Source: Rubrivivax sp. (GTDB lineage Bacteria > Pseudomonadota > Gammaproteobacteria > Burkholderiales > Burkholderiaceae_C). Taken from it: a stretch of 11,823 nucleotides of DNA. The stretch is from the NCBI GenBank assembly GCA_030693565.1, contig JAUYAJ010000197.1:1-11823 (forward strand). The letters run 5' to 3'. The translations under genes were made by a program, and so were the position numbers. Shown one piece after another: positions 6,947 through 11,823 of this stretch. Numbering within the stretch: position 1 is the first letter of the stretch; each line of letters starts with the position of its first letter. Under the pieces are notes generated by a model that worked only from the letters and a program-made list of their open reading frames with translations, had not been told where the DNA came from and did not search any database.

Positions 6947-6976
6947 TGAAAAAGCCGCCCAAGGGCGGCTTTTTCA
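6947..6976. terminator. Bidirectional terminator shared by bamC and the small lipoprotein gene
   Basis: A perfect 30-nt inverted repeat has arms of 14 nt (TGAAAAAGCCGCCC) around an AA centre. The GC core GCCGCCC/GGGCGGC is flanked by five A's on one side and five T's on the other, so it works as an intrinsic terminator on both strands. It lies 16 bp after bamC and 17 bp after the stop of the convergent lipoprotein gene. Confidence 0.93.
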
Positions 6977-6993
6977 TGTCGGCGGTCAGCCGA

Positions 6994-7194
6994 TCACTTG
7001 CTGGCGGCAGGCATCGCGGCCGAAGCAGCACCGACGACGGCGCTGGCAGCACCGACCACGGCCGAAGCGGCCTCAACCACGGCGGCAGCGGCAGCAGCGG
7101 GCGCGGCGACGGGCGCCGGGGTCTCCGCCTTCTTGCCGCAAGCGGACAGGGCAAAAGCGGCAACCAGGGAAGCGAGCAGGATTGACTTGGTCAT
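6994..7194 (-). CDS. Small Ala/Val-rich lipoprotein (66 aa)
   Basis: No named family is recognised. The protein is a predicted lipoprotein: the signal peptide MTKSILLASLVAAFALSAC ends in the lipobox LSAC, with C19 as the lipidated residue. The mature 48 residues begin CGKKAETPAPVAAP, then become almost only Ala, Val, Ser and Gly. Three near-identical heptads (VVEAASA, VVGAASA, VVGAASA; residues 39-59) and a degenerate fourth (AMPAASK) reach the last residue, a lysine. The ATG at 7194 has GAGG 8 nt upstream. A near-consensus -10 with an inverted repeat lies about 140 bp upstream. Such small alanine-rich lipoproteins are common in Burkholderiales, from memory, with unknown role. A Braun-lipoprotein-like function is conceivable from the heptads and terminal Lys, but the glycines weaken a coiled-coil reading. 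An antisense frame of equal length is a low-complexity shadow. Confidence 0.85.
   Translation of the reverse strand: MTKSILLASLVAAFALSACGKKAETPAPVAAPAAAAAAVVEAASAVVGAASAVVGAASAAMPAASK
6997..7080 (-). repeat. Tandem heptad-coding repeat within the small lipoprotein gene
   Basis: Four consecutive 21-bp units encode VVEAASA, VVGAASA, VVGAASA and AMPAASK. The middle two are identical in protein and very similar in DNA. The units run in frame to the final codon, so copy-number change by slippage would alter length without a frameshift. Confidence 0.7.
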
Positions 7195-7329
7195 TTGAAT
7201 GTCCTCAAGAGTGTTCAGATGTTGTGCAAAGGAGACGGGGCGGCGTCACGGCGCTCGCCGAGCAAGCTCGGAAGGCCGGTCCGCAGGAAGTTCACGGGAC
7301 CTTGGCGGCCCCTTGTTGCCCTGCACAAA

Positions 7330-7358
7330 ATTATAGGCGGACCTAGGGCAATCCCTAG
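7330..7358 (-). promoter_or_regulatory. Promoter with inverted repeat over the -35, for the small lipoprotein gene
   Basis: On the minus strand a perfect TATAAT (-10) occupies 7335-7330. The inverted repeat CTAGGG-CAAT-CCCTAG lies at 7343-7358. Its upstream arm falls exactly at the -35 position with a 17-nt spacer, and there is no TTGACA match there, so an activator (or a repressor) bound to the repeat is likely to decide activity. Transcription would begin near 7323, giving an untranslated leader of about 130 nt with a small CCGAGC-TT-GCTCGG hairpin. The repeat overlaps the stop codon of the gene upstream (7355). Confidence 0.6.
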
Positions 7359-7852
7359 AGGCCGAGCACATTTGCCGCCAAGGCTGGCGTCGAATGTTGC
7401 AATGCCGCATCAACCTCGTCACGCCAGCGTCGCGCGGCCTGGGCGTCGGCACCGAACTCACCGCGCCAGACCGCCTTGTCGTGCAGGTGCAGACAAGTCG
7501 GGCCGTCGTCGAGCGCCAGGCTGGGCAAGGTGCTGCGCGCCGCTTCGGCGACGCACCAGGCCGGAACCGCATGAACCCAGGGCCGGCGCCAGCCGATGAA
7601 GCGCGGGTGCTGGCGCGCCACCGCGCCGAAGTCGTCGGCCACCAGCAGCAAGCACCGCTGCGGCAACCTCAGCCAGGCTTCCAGTGCCTGCAGCAGCGCC
7701 GGGTCGTCGAGCGGCCAGTCGCTGAAGTCCCGGTCGACCCAGAGCATGCGGCGCGCCTGACGCGCCGCCGACGCCTGCAGCGTCGCCATCAGCGCCGCCG
7801 CGAACTCGGCCCGCGACGTGATGGGCTGCAGTGCCCCAGTGTCAGCGTCCAT
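7355..7852 (-). CDS. Conserved-looking Trp-rich protein of unknown function
   Basis: I cannot name the family. The 165-residue product is soluble, with no signal peptide or membrane helix, and holds eight tryptophans (W38, W46, W60, W88, W92, W99, W129, W143). It alternates predicted helices and strands: a helix from SRAEFAAALMATLQASAA, a strand RRMLWVDRD, then DDPALLQALEAWLRL and the strand CLLLVADD. The last third holds LHLHDKAVWRGEF. The pattern loosely recalls an uncharacterised domain found C-terminal to some GNAT acetyltransferases, from memory and with low confidence. The ATG at 7852 overlaps the roxA stop as TGATG and has GGGGA just upstream; an ATG at 7858 would add two residues. Coupling to roxA suggests co-expression, possibly a shared role in translation, but that is inference. 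The stop codon lies inside the inverted repeat of the next promoter. Confidence 0.75.
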   Translation of the reverse strand: MDADTGALQPITSRAEFAAALMATLQASAARQARRMLWVDRDFSDWPLDDPALLQALEAWLRLPQRCLLLVADDFGAVARQHPRFIGWRRPWVHAVPAWCVAEAARSTLPSLALDDGPTCLHLHDKAVWRGEFGADAQAARRWRDEVDAALQHSTPALAANVLGL

Positions 7853-8967
7853 CAGCATCCCCGGTGCAGCCAGCCGTCGTCGACCCAGTCGTCGACCAGC
7901 GCCGCGGCATTGGCGCTGAGCGCGGCGCAGTCGCGCGCCGACAGTTCACGCTGGTCGGCCAGCGTGCGCATCAGGCGCGCGTCGCGGCCGCCGGCGCGGA
8001 AAGATTCGCCATTGATGAACACGTGGCGGGCGTCGTACAGCATGCGCGTGGCCGGGTCGAGCTGCACGCCTTGGGCGCCGGCAGCGGCCTGGCGGCTTTC
8101 GAACCAGACCCGCGGCTTGGGCTCGGTCAGCGCTTCGCCCAGGGCGCGTTCGAGCGCGTCCGGCTGACCCAGCAAGCGCTGCACGGCGGCGCGGGCGAAG
8201 TCTTGCAAGGCCGCCGGCATCTCGCCGGGCCGGGCGGTGGCCGCCTGCCCGGGGTCGCGGTACGGCGCCTTGGTGCGCTCGTCGTCCTCACCCAGGCGTT
8301 GCAGCAGCTCGCGTGCCAGTTCGTCGGGCCCGGGGGCGCGAAAACCCACCGAACACGTCATGCACTCGCCTTCGGCGACACCGTCATGGCCCCAGCGCGG
8401 CGGCAGGTAGAGCATGTCGCCCGGTTCCAGCAGCCATTCATGTTCGGGCTCGAAGTGGCGCAGGATCTTCAGCGGCAAGCCGTCGACGCAAGCGTCGTCG
8501 GCGACGCGGCCAATGCGCCAGCGGCGCCGCCCGTGGACCTGGATCAGGAAGACGTCGTAGGAGTCCAGATGCGGCCCGACGCCTCCGCCGTCGCTGGCCC
8601 AGGACAGCATCAAGTCGTCGAGGCGGGCGTCGGGAATGAAACGAAAGCGCGCCAGCATCTCGCGCGCCGCCGCCACATGCAGGTCCAGGCCTTGCACCAG
8701 CAGCGTCCAGCCGGGCGCACGCGCCGGCGGCAACGCGCGCCGCGGCAGTGGTCCTTGGCGAACCCGCCAGTCGCTGCCGTCCTGAACGACGAGGCGCGAC
8801 TCGACGTCGGCGCTGCCGGCGAGGTCGAACAAGGCCGCGCGCGCCAGCGGCGGCGTCACGCCCGGCAGTGCCTGGCGCACCAGCAAAGGCTTTTTCTGCC
8901 AGTGCCGGCGCATGAAGGCCGTGGCTGTCAGGCCGCCCAGCAGCGGTGTCGGTGAGTGAATGTCCAT
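7852..8967 (-). CDS. roxA: Ribosomal protein L16 arginine 3-hydroxylase (JmjC-type ribosomal oxygenase)
   Basis: RoxA (YcfD in E. coli) is an Fe(II)/2-oxoglutarate oxygenase that hydroxylates an arginine of ribosomal protein L16. The 371-residue length equals that of the E. coli enzyme (373). The JmjC barrel shows the metal triad H133 and D135 in GPHLDSYDVF and H194 in PPRWGHDGVAEGE. The 2-oxoglutarate-binding stretch is GRRRWRIG (146-153), and EPGDMLYLPP (181-190) and SVGFRAP (206-212) are hallmark blocks. The N-terminal RHWQKKPLLVR is also typical. The C-terminal third should form the dimerisation and winged-helix parts and is less conserved. The ATG at 8967 lacks a Shine-Dalgarno sequence; GACAAT lies 6 nt before it. 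The gene diverges from slyD across 38 bp and its stop overlaps the next gene as TGATG. Confidence 0.93.
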   Translation of the reverse strand: MDIHSPTPLLGGLTATAFMRRHWQKKPLLVRQALPGVTPPLARAALFDLAGSADVESRLVVQDGSDWRVRQGPLPRRALPPARAPGWTLLVQGLDLHVAAAREMLARFRFIPDARLDDLMLSWASDGGGVGPHLDSYDVFLIQVHGRRRWRIGRVADDACVDGLPLKILRHFEPEHEWLLEPGDMLYLPPRWGHDGVAEGECMTCSVGFRAPGPDELARELLQRLGEDDERTKAPYRDPGQAATARPGEMPAALQDFARAAVQRLLGQPDALERALGEALTEPKPRVWFESRQAAAGAQGVQLDPATRMLYDARHVFINGESFRAGGRDARLMRTLADQRELSARDCAALSANAAALVDDWVDDGWLHRGC

Positions 8968-8973
8968 TGGTAG

Positions 8974-8979
8974 ATTGTC
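8974..8979 (-). promoter_or_regulatory. Candidate -10 element of roxA
   Basis: GACAAT on the minus strand ends 6 nt before the roxA ATG, the same sequence and spacing as before the MFS gene. No Shine-Dalgarno sequence and no clear -35 are present. It lies in the 38-bp gap shared with slyD, so promoters for the two genes would overlap. Confidence 0.35.
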
Positions 8980-9005
8980 CGCCAGACGCTGTGCGATGAT
9001 TCCGC

Positions 9006-9530
9006 ATGATCATCACTTCCCCCTGCGTCGTCAGCCTCAGCTGGACGCTGACCGACGGCCAAAACCGACCCATCGACACGCTCGAGCAGCCAGTCGAATT
9101 CTTCGTCGGCGGCGACGACTTGCTGCCCAAGGTTGACGAGGCGCTGGCCGGCCACAGCAGCGGCGACGAGGTGCAACTGCACCTGGAGCCGGAGCACGCC
9201 TTTGGCGACTACAAAGCCGAGTTGGTGTGTTTCGAGGCGCGCACGCTGTTCCCCGAGCAACTGGAAACCGGCATGAGCTTCGAGGGCTTGCCCGCCGGCC
9301 ACGCCACGCCGGACATGCCGGCCGACGCCTTCTACATCGTCACCGAGGTCTACCCTTCGCACGTGGTGCTCGACGGCAACCATCCGCTGGCGGGCATGTC
9401 GCTGCGGTTGCAGATCAAGGTCTGCGACGTTCGCGAAGCCAGTACCGAGGAGATCGAGGCCGGCAGCGTCGGCGGCAGCAGCCCGTTCGCCGTGCTCGAC
9501 AGCCCGCCACCGGCGCGCCAGCGCCACTGA
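9006..9530 (+). CDS. slyD: FKBP-type peptidyl-prolyl cis-trans isomerase, SlyD-like
   Basis: SlyD-type proteins are cytoplasmic prolyl isomerases with chaperone activity. The 174-residue product has the split FKBP domain: VSLSWTLTDGQNRPIDT, EFFVGGDDLLPKVDEALAGHSSGDE (residues 31-55) and EPEHAFGDY (61-69). The insert-in-flap chaperone domain (about 75-125) follows, and the FKBP fold closes with DGNHPLAGMSLRLQIKVCDVREA (123-145), a strong family signature. The tail (GSVGGSSPFAVLDSPPPARQRH) lacks the His/Cys-rich metal-binding extension of E. coli SlyD, so a nickel role is not expected. The ATG at 9006 has no Shine-Dalgarno sequence; a weak -10-like GATGAT lies 5 nt upstream. It diverges from roxA and ends 6 bp before the convergent dut gene. 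Confidence 0.92.
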   Translation: MIITSPCVVSLSWTLTDGQNRPIDTLEQPVEFFVGGDDLLPKVDEALAGHSSGDEVQLHLEPEHAFGDYKAELVCFEARTLFPEQLETGMSFEGLPAGHATPDMPADAFYIVTEVYPSHVVLDGNHPLAGMSLRLQIKVCDVREASTEEIEAGSVGGSSPFAVLDSPPPARQRH

Positions 9531-9536
9531 CGCGCT

Positions 9537-9986
9537 TCAGCCGGTGCCGGTGGAGCCGAAGCCGCCGCTGCCGCGGTCCGAGGTCTCGAAACTGTCGACG
9601 ACGCGGAACACCGCCTGCACCACGGGCACGATGACGAGCTGGGCCAACCGCGCCATCGGCTCGATCGTGTAGGCCGTGCTGCCGCGGTTCCAGCAGCTCA
9701 CCATCAGCGGGCCCTGGTAGTCGCTGTCGATCAGCCCGACCAGGTTGCCCAGCACGATGCCGTTCTTGTGGCCCAGGCCCGAGCGCGGCAGGATCATCGC
9801 CGCCAACCCGGGGTCACCGATGTGGATGGCCAGGCCGGTGGCGATGAGCTCGGTCTGGCCGGGTTGCAGCAGCAAAGGCGCATCGATGCAGGCGCGCAAG
9901 TCCAGGCCGGCGCTGCCCGGCGTGGCATAGGCGGGAATGAGATCCTTCATGCGCGCGTCGAGCACGCGCAGCGCAATCGTCGTCAT
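9537..9986 (-). CDS. dut: Deoxyuridine 5'-triphosphate nucleotidohydrolase (dUTPase)
   Basis: Dut hydrolyses dUTP to dUMP and pyrophosphate, keeping uracil out of DNA and supplying dUMP for thymidylate synthesis. The 149 residues are the standard length of the trimeric enzyme, and all five motifs are present: AGLDLRA (26-32), PRSGLGHKNG (67-76), GLIDSDYQG (84-92, with the conserved Asp pair D87 and D89), ARLAQLVIVP (112-121) and the C-terminal RGSGGFGSTG (138-147) that closes over the substrate. The start overlaps the coaBC stop as ATGA, so the two are almost surely translationally coupled. The coaBC-dut pairing is also seen in E. coli (dfp-dut). It converges on slyD with only 6 bp between stop codons and no visible terminator. 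Confidence 0.97.
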   Translation of the reverse strand: MTTIALRVLDARMKDLIPAYATPGSAGLDLRACIDAPLLLQPGQTELIATGLAIHIGDPGLAAMILPRSGLGHKNGIVLGNLVGLIDSDYQGPLMVSCWNRGSTAYTIEPMARLAQLVIVPVVQAVFRVVDSFETSDRGSGGFGSTGTG

Positions 9987-11209
9987 GTCGCGCTCGAAGG
10001 CAGTCGGCGCGCGAATTCGGCCACCAGCGCTCGCGCCAGCGTCAGCTTGTCGGCCGCCGGCAGTTCACGTTCGCCGTCGGCGTCGACCAGCACCAGGCTG
10101 TTGTCGTCGCGGCCAAAGGTGGCCGGGCCGAGGTTGCCGACGATCAGTGGCACGCCTTTGCGGACGCGCTTGGCGCGCGCATGGGTCAGCAGGTCGTGGG
10201 TCTCGGCGGCAAAGCCCACGCACCACGGGCGCTGGGCCGCCGGCAAGGCTGCCACCGCGGCCAGGATGTCGGGGTTTTCGGTCAGCGCGATGGCCGGCGC
10301 CGCGGCCTGGCCATCTTTCTTGATCTTGCGCGTGCCGGCCTGCGCCGGCCGCCAGTCGGCGACCGCGGCGGTGGCCACGAAGATGCCGTGCAGCGGCGCC
10401 AGCGGCATGACAGCGTCGAACATCTGCTGCGCGCTGACGACGTCGATGCGGCGCACCTGGCGCGGCGTTGGCAATTGCACCGGGCCAGCCACCAGCGTCA
10501 CTTCGGCGCCGGCTTCGGCTGCGGCGCGGGCGATCGCAAAACCCATCTTGCCGCTGGAATGGTTGCTGATGCCGCGCACCGGGTCGATGGCTTCGAAAGT
10601 CGGGCCGGCCGTGACCAGCACGCGCCGGCCCGCCAGCAGCTTGGGCTGGAAGAAGGCGATCAACTCGTCGCGCAGTTCAGCCGCCTCGAGCATGCGGCCG
10701 TCACCGACCTCACCGCAAGCCTGATCACCAGCCGCCGGGCCGAACAGCACCCCGCCGTCGGCCACCACCTGAGCGACGTTGCGCTGGGTTGCCGGGTGCG
10801 CCCACATTTCGCGGTTCATCGCCGGGGCCAGCAGCAGCGGGCAGCGTTCGATCGGCCGCGCCAGGCACAGCAAGCCGAGCAAGTCGTCGGCGCGGCCGCT
10901 GGCCAGGCGGGCGATGAAGTCGGCGCTGGCCGGCGCCACCAGCACCGCGTCGGCTTCGCGCGACAGGTTGATGTGGGCCATGTTGTTGGGCGCGCGCGCG
11001 TCCCAGGGGTCGCTGAACACCGGCCGGTTGCTCAGCGCCTGCATCGTCACCGGGGTGATGAACTGCGCGGCCGACTCGGTCATCACGACCTGGACGCTGG
11101 CGCCGGCCTTGACCAGTTCGCGCGTCAGCTCGGCCGCCTTGTAGCAGGCGATGCCGCCACTCAAGCCGAGGACGATGTGCTTGCCTTGCAGCTCGAGCGG
11201 GGGCGACAT
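9983..11209 (-). CDS. coaBC: Bifunctional phosphopantothenoylcysteine decarboxylase/phosphopantothenate-cysteine ligase
   Basis: CoaBC carries out two consecutive steps of coenzyme A synthesis: CTP-dependent joining of cysteine to 4'-phosphopantothenate, then FMN-dependent decarboxylation. The 408 residues fit the bifunctional family. The N-terminal CoaC domain opens with KHIVLGLSGGIACYKAAEL and shows H79 in MAHINLS, the LAPAMNREMW motif with N132, and C165 in GDQACGEVGDGRM, matching E. coli H75, N125 and C158. The CoaB domain begins near residue 195 (RRVLVTAGPTFEAIDPVRG), with N216 in ISNHSSGKMG, AAVADWRP (281-288) and KIKK (295-298). The frame is open to 11470, but the ATG at 11209 is chosen because the extra upstream residues overlap the preceding gene and lack homology-like character. 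No Shine-Dalgarno sequence is present; TAGAGT lies 8 nt before the ATG. Confidence 0.95.
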   Translation of the reverse strand: MSPPLELQGKHIVLGLSGGIACYKAAELTRELVKAGASVQVVMTESAAQFITPVTMQALSNRPVFSDPWDARAPNNMAHINLSREADAVLVAPASADFIARLASGRADDLLGLLCLARPIERCPLLLAPAMNREMWAHPATQRNVAQVVADGGVLFGPAAGDQACGEVGDGRMLEAAELRDELIAFFQPKLLAGRRVLVTAGPTFEAIDPVRGISNHSSGKMGFAIARAAAEAGAEVTLVAGPVQLPTPRQVRRIDVVSAQQMFDAVMPLAPLHGIFVATAAVADWRPAQAGTRKIKKDGQAAAPAIALTENPDILAAVAALPAAQRPWCVGFAAETHDLLTHARAKRVRKGVPLIVGNLGPATFGRDDNSLVLVDADGERELPAADKLTLARALVAEFARRLPSSAT

Positions 11210-11217
11210 GGGGCGCG

Positions 11218-11223
11218 ACTCTA
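11218..11223 (-). promoter_or_regulatory. Candidate -10 element of coaBC
   Basis: On the minus strand TAGAGT ends 8 nt before the coaBC ATG, in the 22-bp gap after the SEC-C gene. It matches four of six -10 consensus positions. With no Shine-Dalgarno sequence it may mark a leaderless or very short-leader transcript, or be chance; coaBC could equally be read from upstream. Confidence 0.3.
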
Positions 11224-11231
11224 GCAGGGCT

Positions 11232-11823
11232 TCAGGCGCCGGCGCCATGGCATTTCTTGAACTTCTTGCCGCTGCCGCAGTGGCAGGGGTCGTTGCGGCC
11301 GGGCGTCTTGTCGACGCGGCGCTGCTCGGGCACCGGCGCATGGTCGACCCACCAGACCCGCAAGTCCTGCACCGCGTACAGCGCTTCGTCGACCAGGCGC
11401 TCGCGCTCGGGCGCGGCGCCATCGTAGGCGCGGTCGACATGGGCTTGCAACTCGGCGCTGCCATCGGCATGGCCCAGCGCCTGCAACTGGGCCAGCAAGT
11501 CGTTGAAGAGCTCGGCTTCGTCTTCGTCAGGGGCGCGCCAGTCGGCGGCGAAGTCCTGGGTGGCGTCGAAGAAGCCTTCGACCCAGATCGCGCCGGTGAC
11601 CAGCAAGGGGTCGGCCTGGCCTTCGTCGGCCGTCACTTCGGCGCGCGCGGCGTCGTCCCAGACCGCCATCAGTGGCGACAACCGCAGCGCGTCGGGGGCG
11701 TCGATCAGCTCGGCGGCGTCGAGCTGATCGGCCAGCACCGCTTGCCGGCTGCGCAGCGCGCGCAGCGCCTGCTCGCGGTCGGCGGGGTCGGCAAAGGCGC
11801 GGTCGAAAGCATCGTCGCACATC
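11232..11823 (-). CDS. UPF0149/YecA-like protein with C-terminal SEC-C zinc motif, N-terminus cut by window edge
   Basis: The visible 196 residues end in PGRNDPCHCGSGKKFKKCHG, a textbook SEC-C motif (C-X-C-X8-C-H), a zinc-binding element shared with the SecA C-terminus. The preceding part is acidic and helical, with LLVTGAIWVEGFFDATQDFAADW and EAELFNDLLAQLQALGHADG resembling UPF0149 (YecA/YgfB) proteins. An ATG lies at 11822, but the residues after it (MCDDAFDRAF) look internal for this family, whose members normally begin with a further helical segment holding LDGF-type and GPxxV-type blocks. I therefore treat the gene as truncated at the right edge, probably lacking several tens of N-terminal residues. 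The molecular function of these proteins is poorly defined; in YecA the zinc motif contacts SecB or the ribosome. coaBC follows 22 bp downstream on the same strand. Confidence 0.82.
   Translation of the reverse strand, partial: MCDDAFDRAFADPADREQALRALRSRQAVLADQLDAAELIDAPDALRLSPLMAVWDDAARAEVTADEGQADPLLVTGAIWVEGFFDATQDFAADWRAPDEDEAELFNDLLAQLQALGHADGSAELQAHVDRAYDGAAPERERLVDEALYAVQDLRVWWVDHAPVPEQRRVDKTPGRNDPCHCGSGKKFKKCHGAGA

Noticed and set aside
6998..7198. 66-residue plus-strand frame opposite the small lipoprotein
   Set aside because: Low-complexity Ala/Thr mirror of the repeat. The minus-strand frame has a signal peptide, lipobox, ribosome binding site and promoter; this one has none.
7831..8955. 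374-residue plus-strand open frame
   Set aside because: Shadow of roxA. The minus strand holds the iron triad and 2-oxoglutarate motif.
10181..11224. 347-residue plus-strand open frame
   Set aside because: Shadow of coaBC with typical shadow composition.
11122..11470. N-terminal extension of coaBC to 11470
   Set aside because: The extra residues are Pro/Ser/Thr/Arg-rich and overlap the SEC-C gene; the conserved protein starts at 11209.
1..11823. Mobile elements, phage genes, CRISPR arrays, tRNA/rRNA genes, riboswitches
   Set aside because: I read for transposase or integrase motifs, direct-repeat arrays, tRNA cloverleaf and CCA signatures and saw none. Base composition is even throughout, except for the short AT-rich promoter near 7330.

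Overview
This is a dense, high-GC chromosomal segment that reads as core genome of a betaproteobacterium, most likely of the order Burkholderiales. That placement is inferred from protein character, codon use and gene order (dapA followed by bamC, coaBC followed by dut), not from any search. There are twelve protein-coding genes, two of them cut by the window edges. I saw no rRNA, tRNA, CRISPR array, insertion sequence or phage gene. No stretch longer than about 160 bases lacks a gene. Very long open frames opposite the real genes are GC-driven shadows and are not annotated.

Left part (1-2822, minus strand): the N-terminal three quarters of parE (topoisomerase IV subunit B, cut by the left edge), preceded by dadA (D-amino acid dehydrogenase). 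A palindromic terminator separates them.

Centre-left (2897-6930, plus strand): a 12-helix MFS transporter diverges from dadA. It is followed by a 42-residue predicted membrane microprotein and a class I SAM-dependent methyltransferase, joined by stop/start overlaps (ATGA, then TGATG). dapA (lysine and peptidoglycan precursor synthesis) and bamC (outer-membrane assembly lipoprotein) come next. A perfect bidirectional terminator closes this strand.

Centre-right (6947-8967, minus strand): a small Ala/Val-rich lipoprotein gene has a well-formed TATAAT -10 element and an inverted repeat over its -35 region. Upstream lie a Trp-rich protein of unknown function and roxA (JmjC-type ribosomal protein L16 arginine hydroxylase). 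The last two are coupled by TGATG.

Right part (9006-11823): slyD-like FKBP prolyl isomerase diverges from roxA across 38 bp and converges on dut. dut (dUTPase) lies downstream of coaBC (coenzyme A synthesis) with an ATGA overlap. coaBC lies 22 bp downstream of a UPF0149/YecA-like protein with a C-terminal SEC-C zinc motif, cut by the right edge.

I found no convincing new multi-gene system. The best leads are small-scale: the double-coupled 42-aa membrane protein; an inverted repeat exactly at the -35 position of the lipoprotein promoter; that lipoprotein's heptad repeats and terminal lysine; and a recurring arrangement in which a -10-like hexamer sits 6-8 nt before an ATG lacking a Shine-Dalgarno sequence (parE, MFS gene, roxA, coaBC), suggesting leaderless mRNAs.
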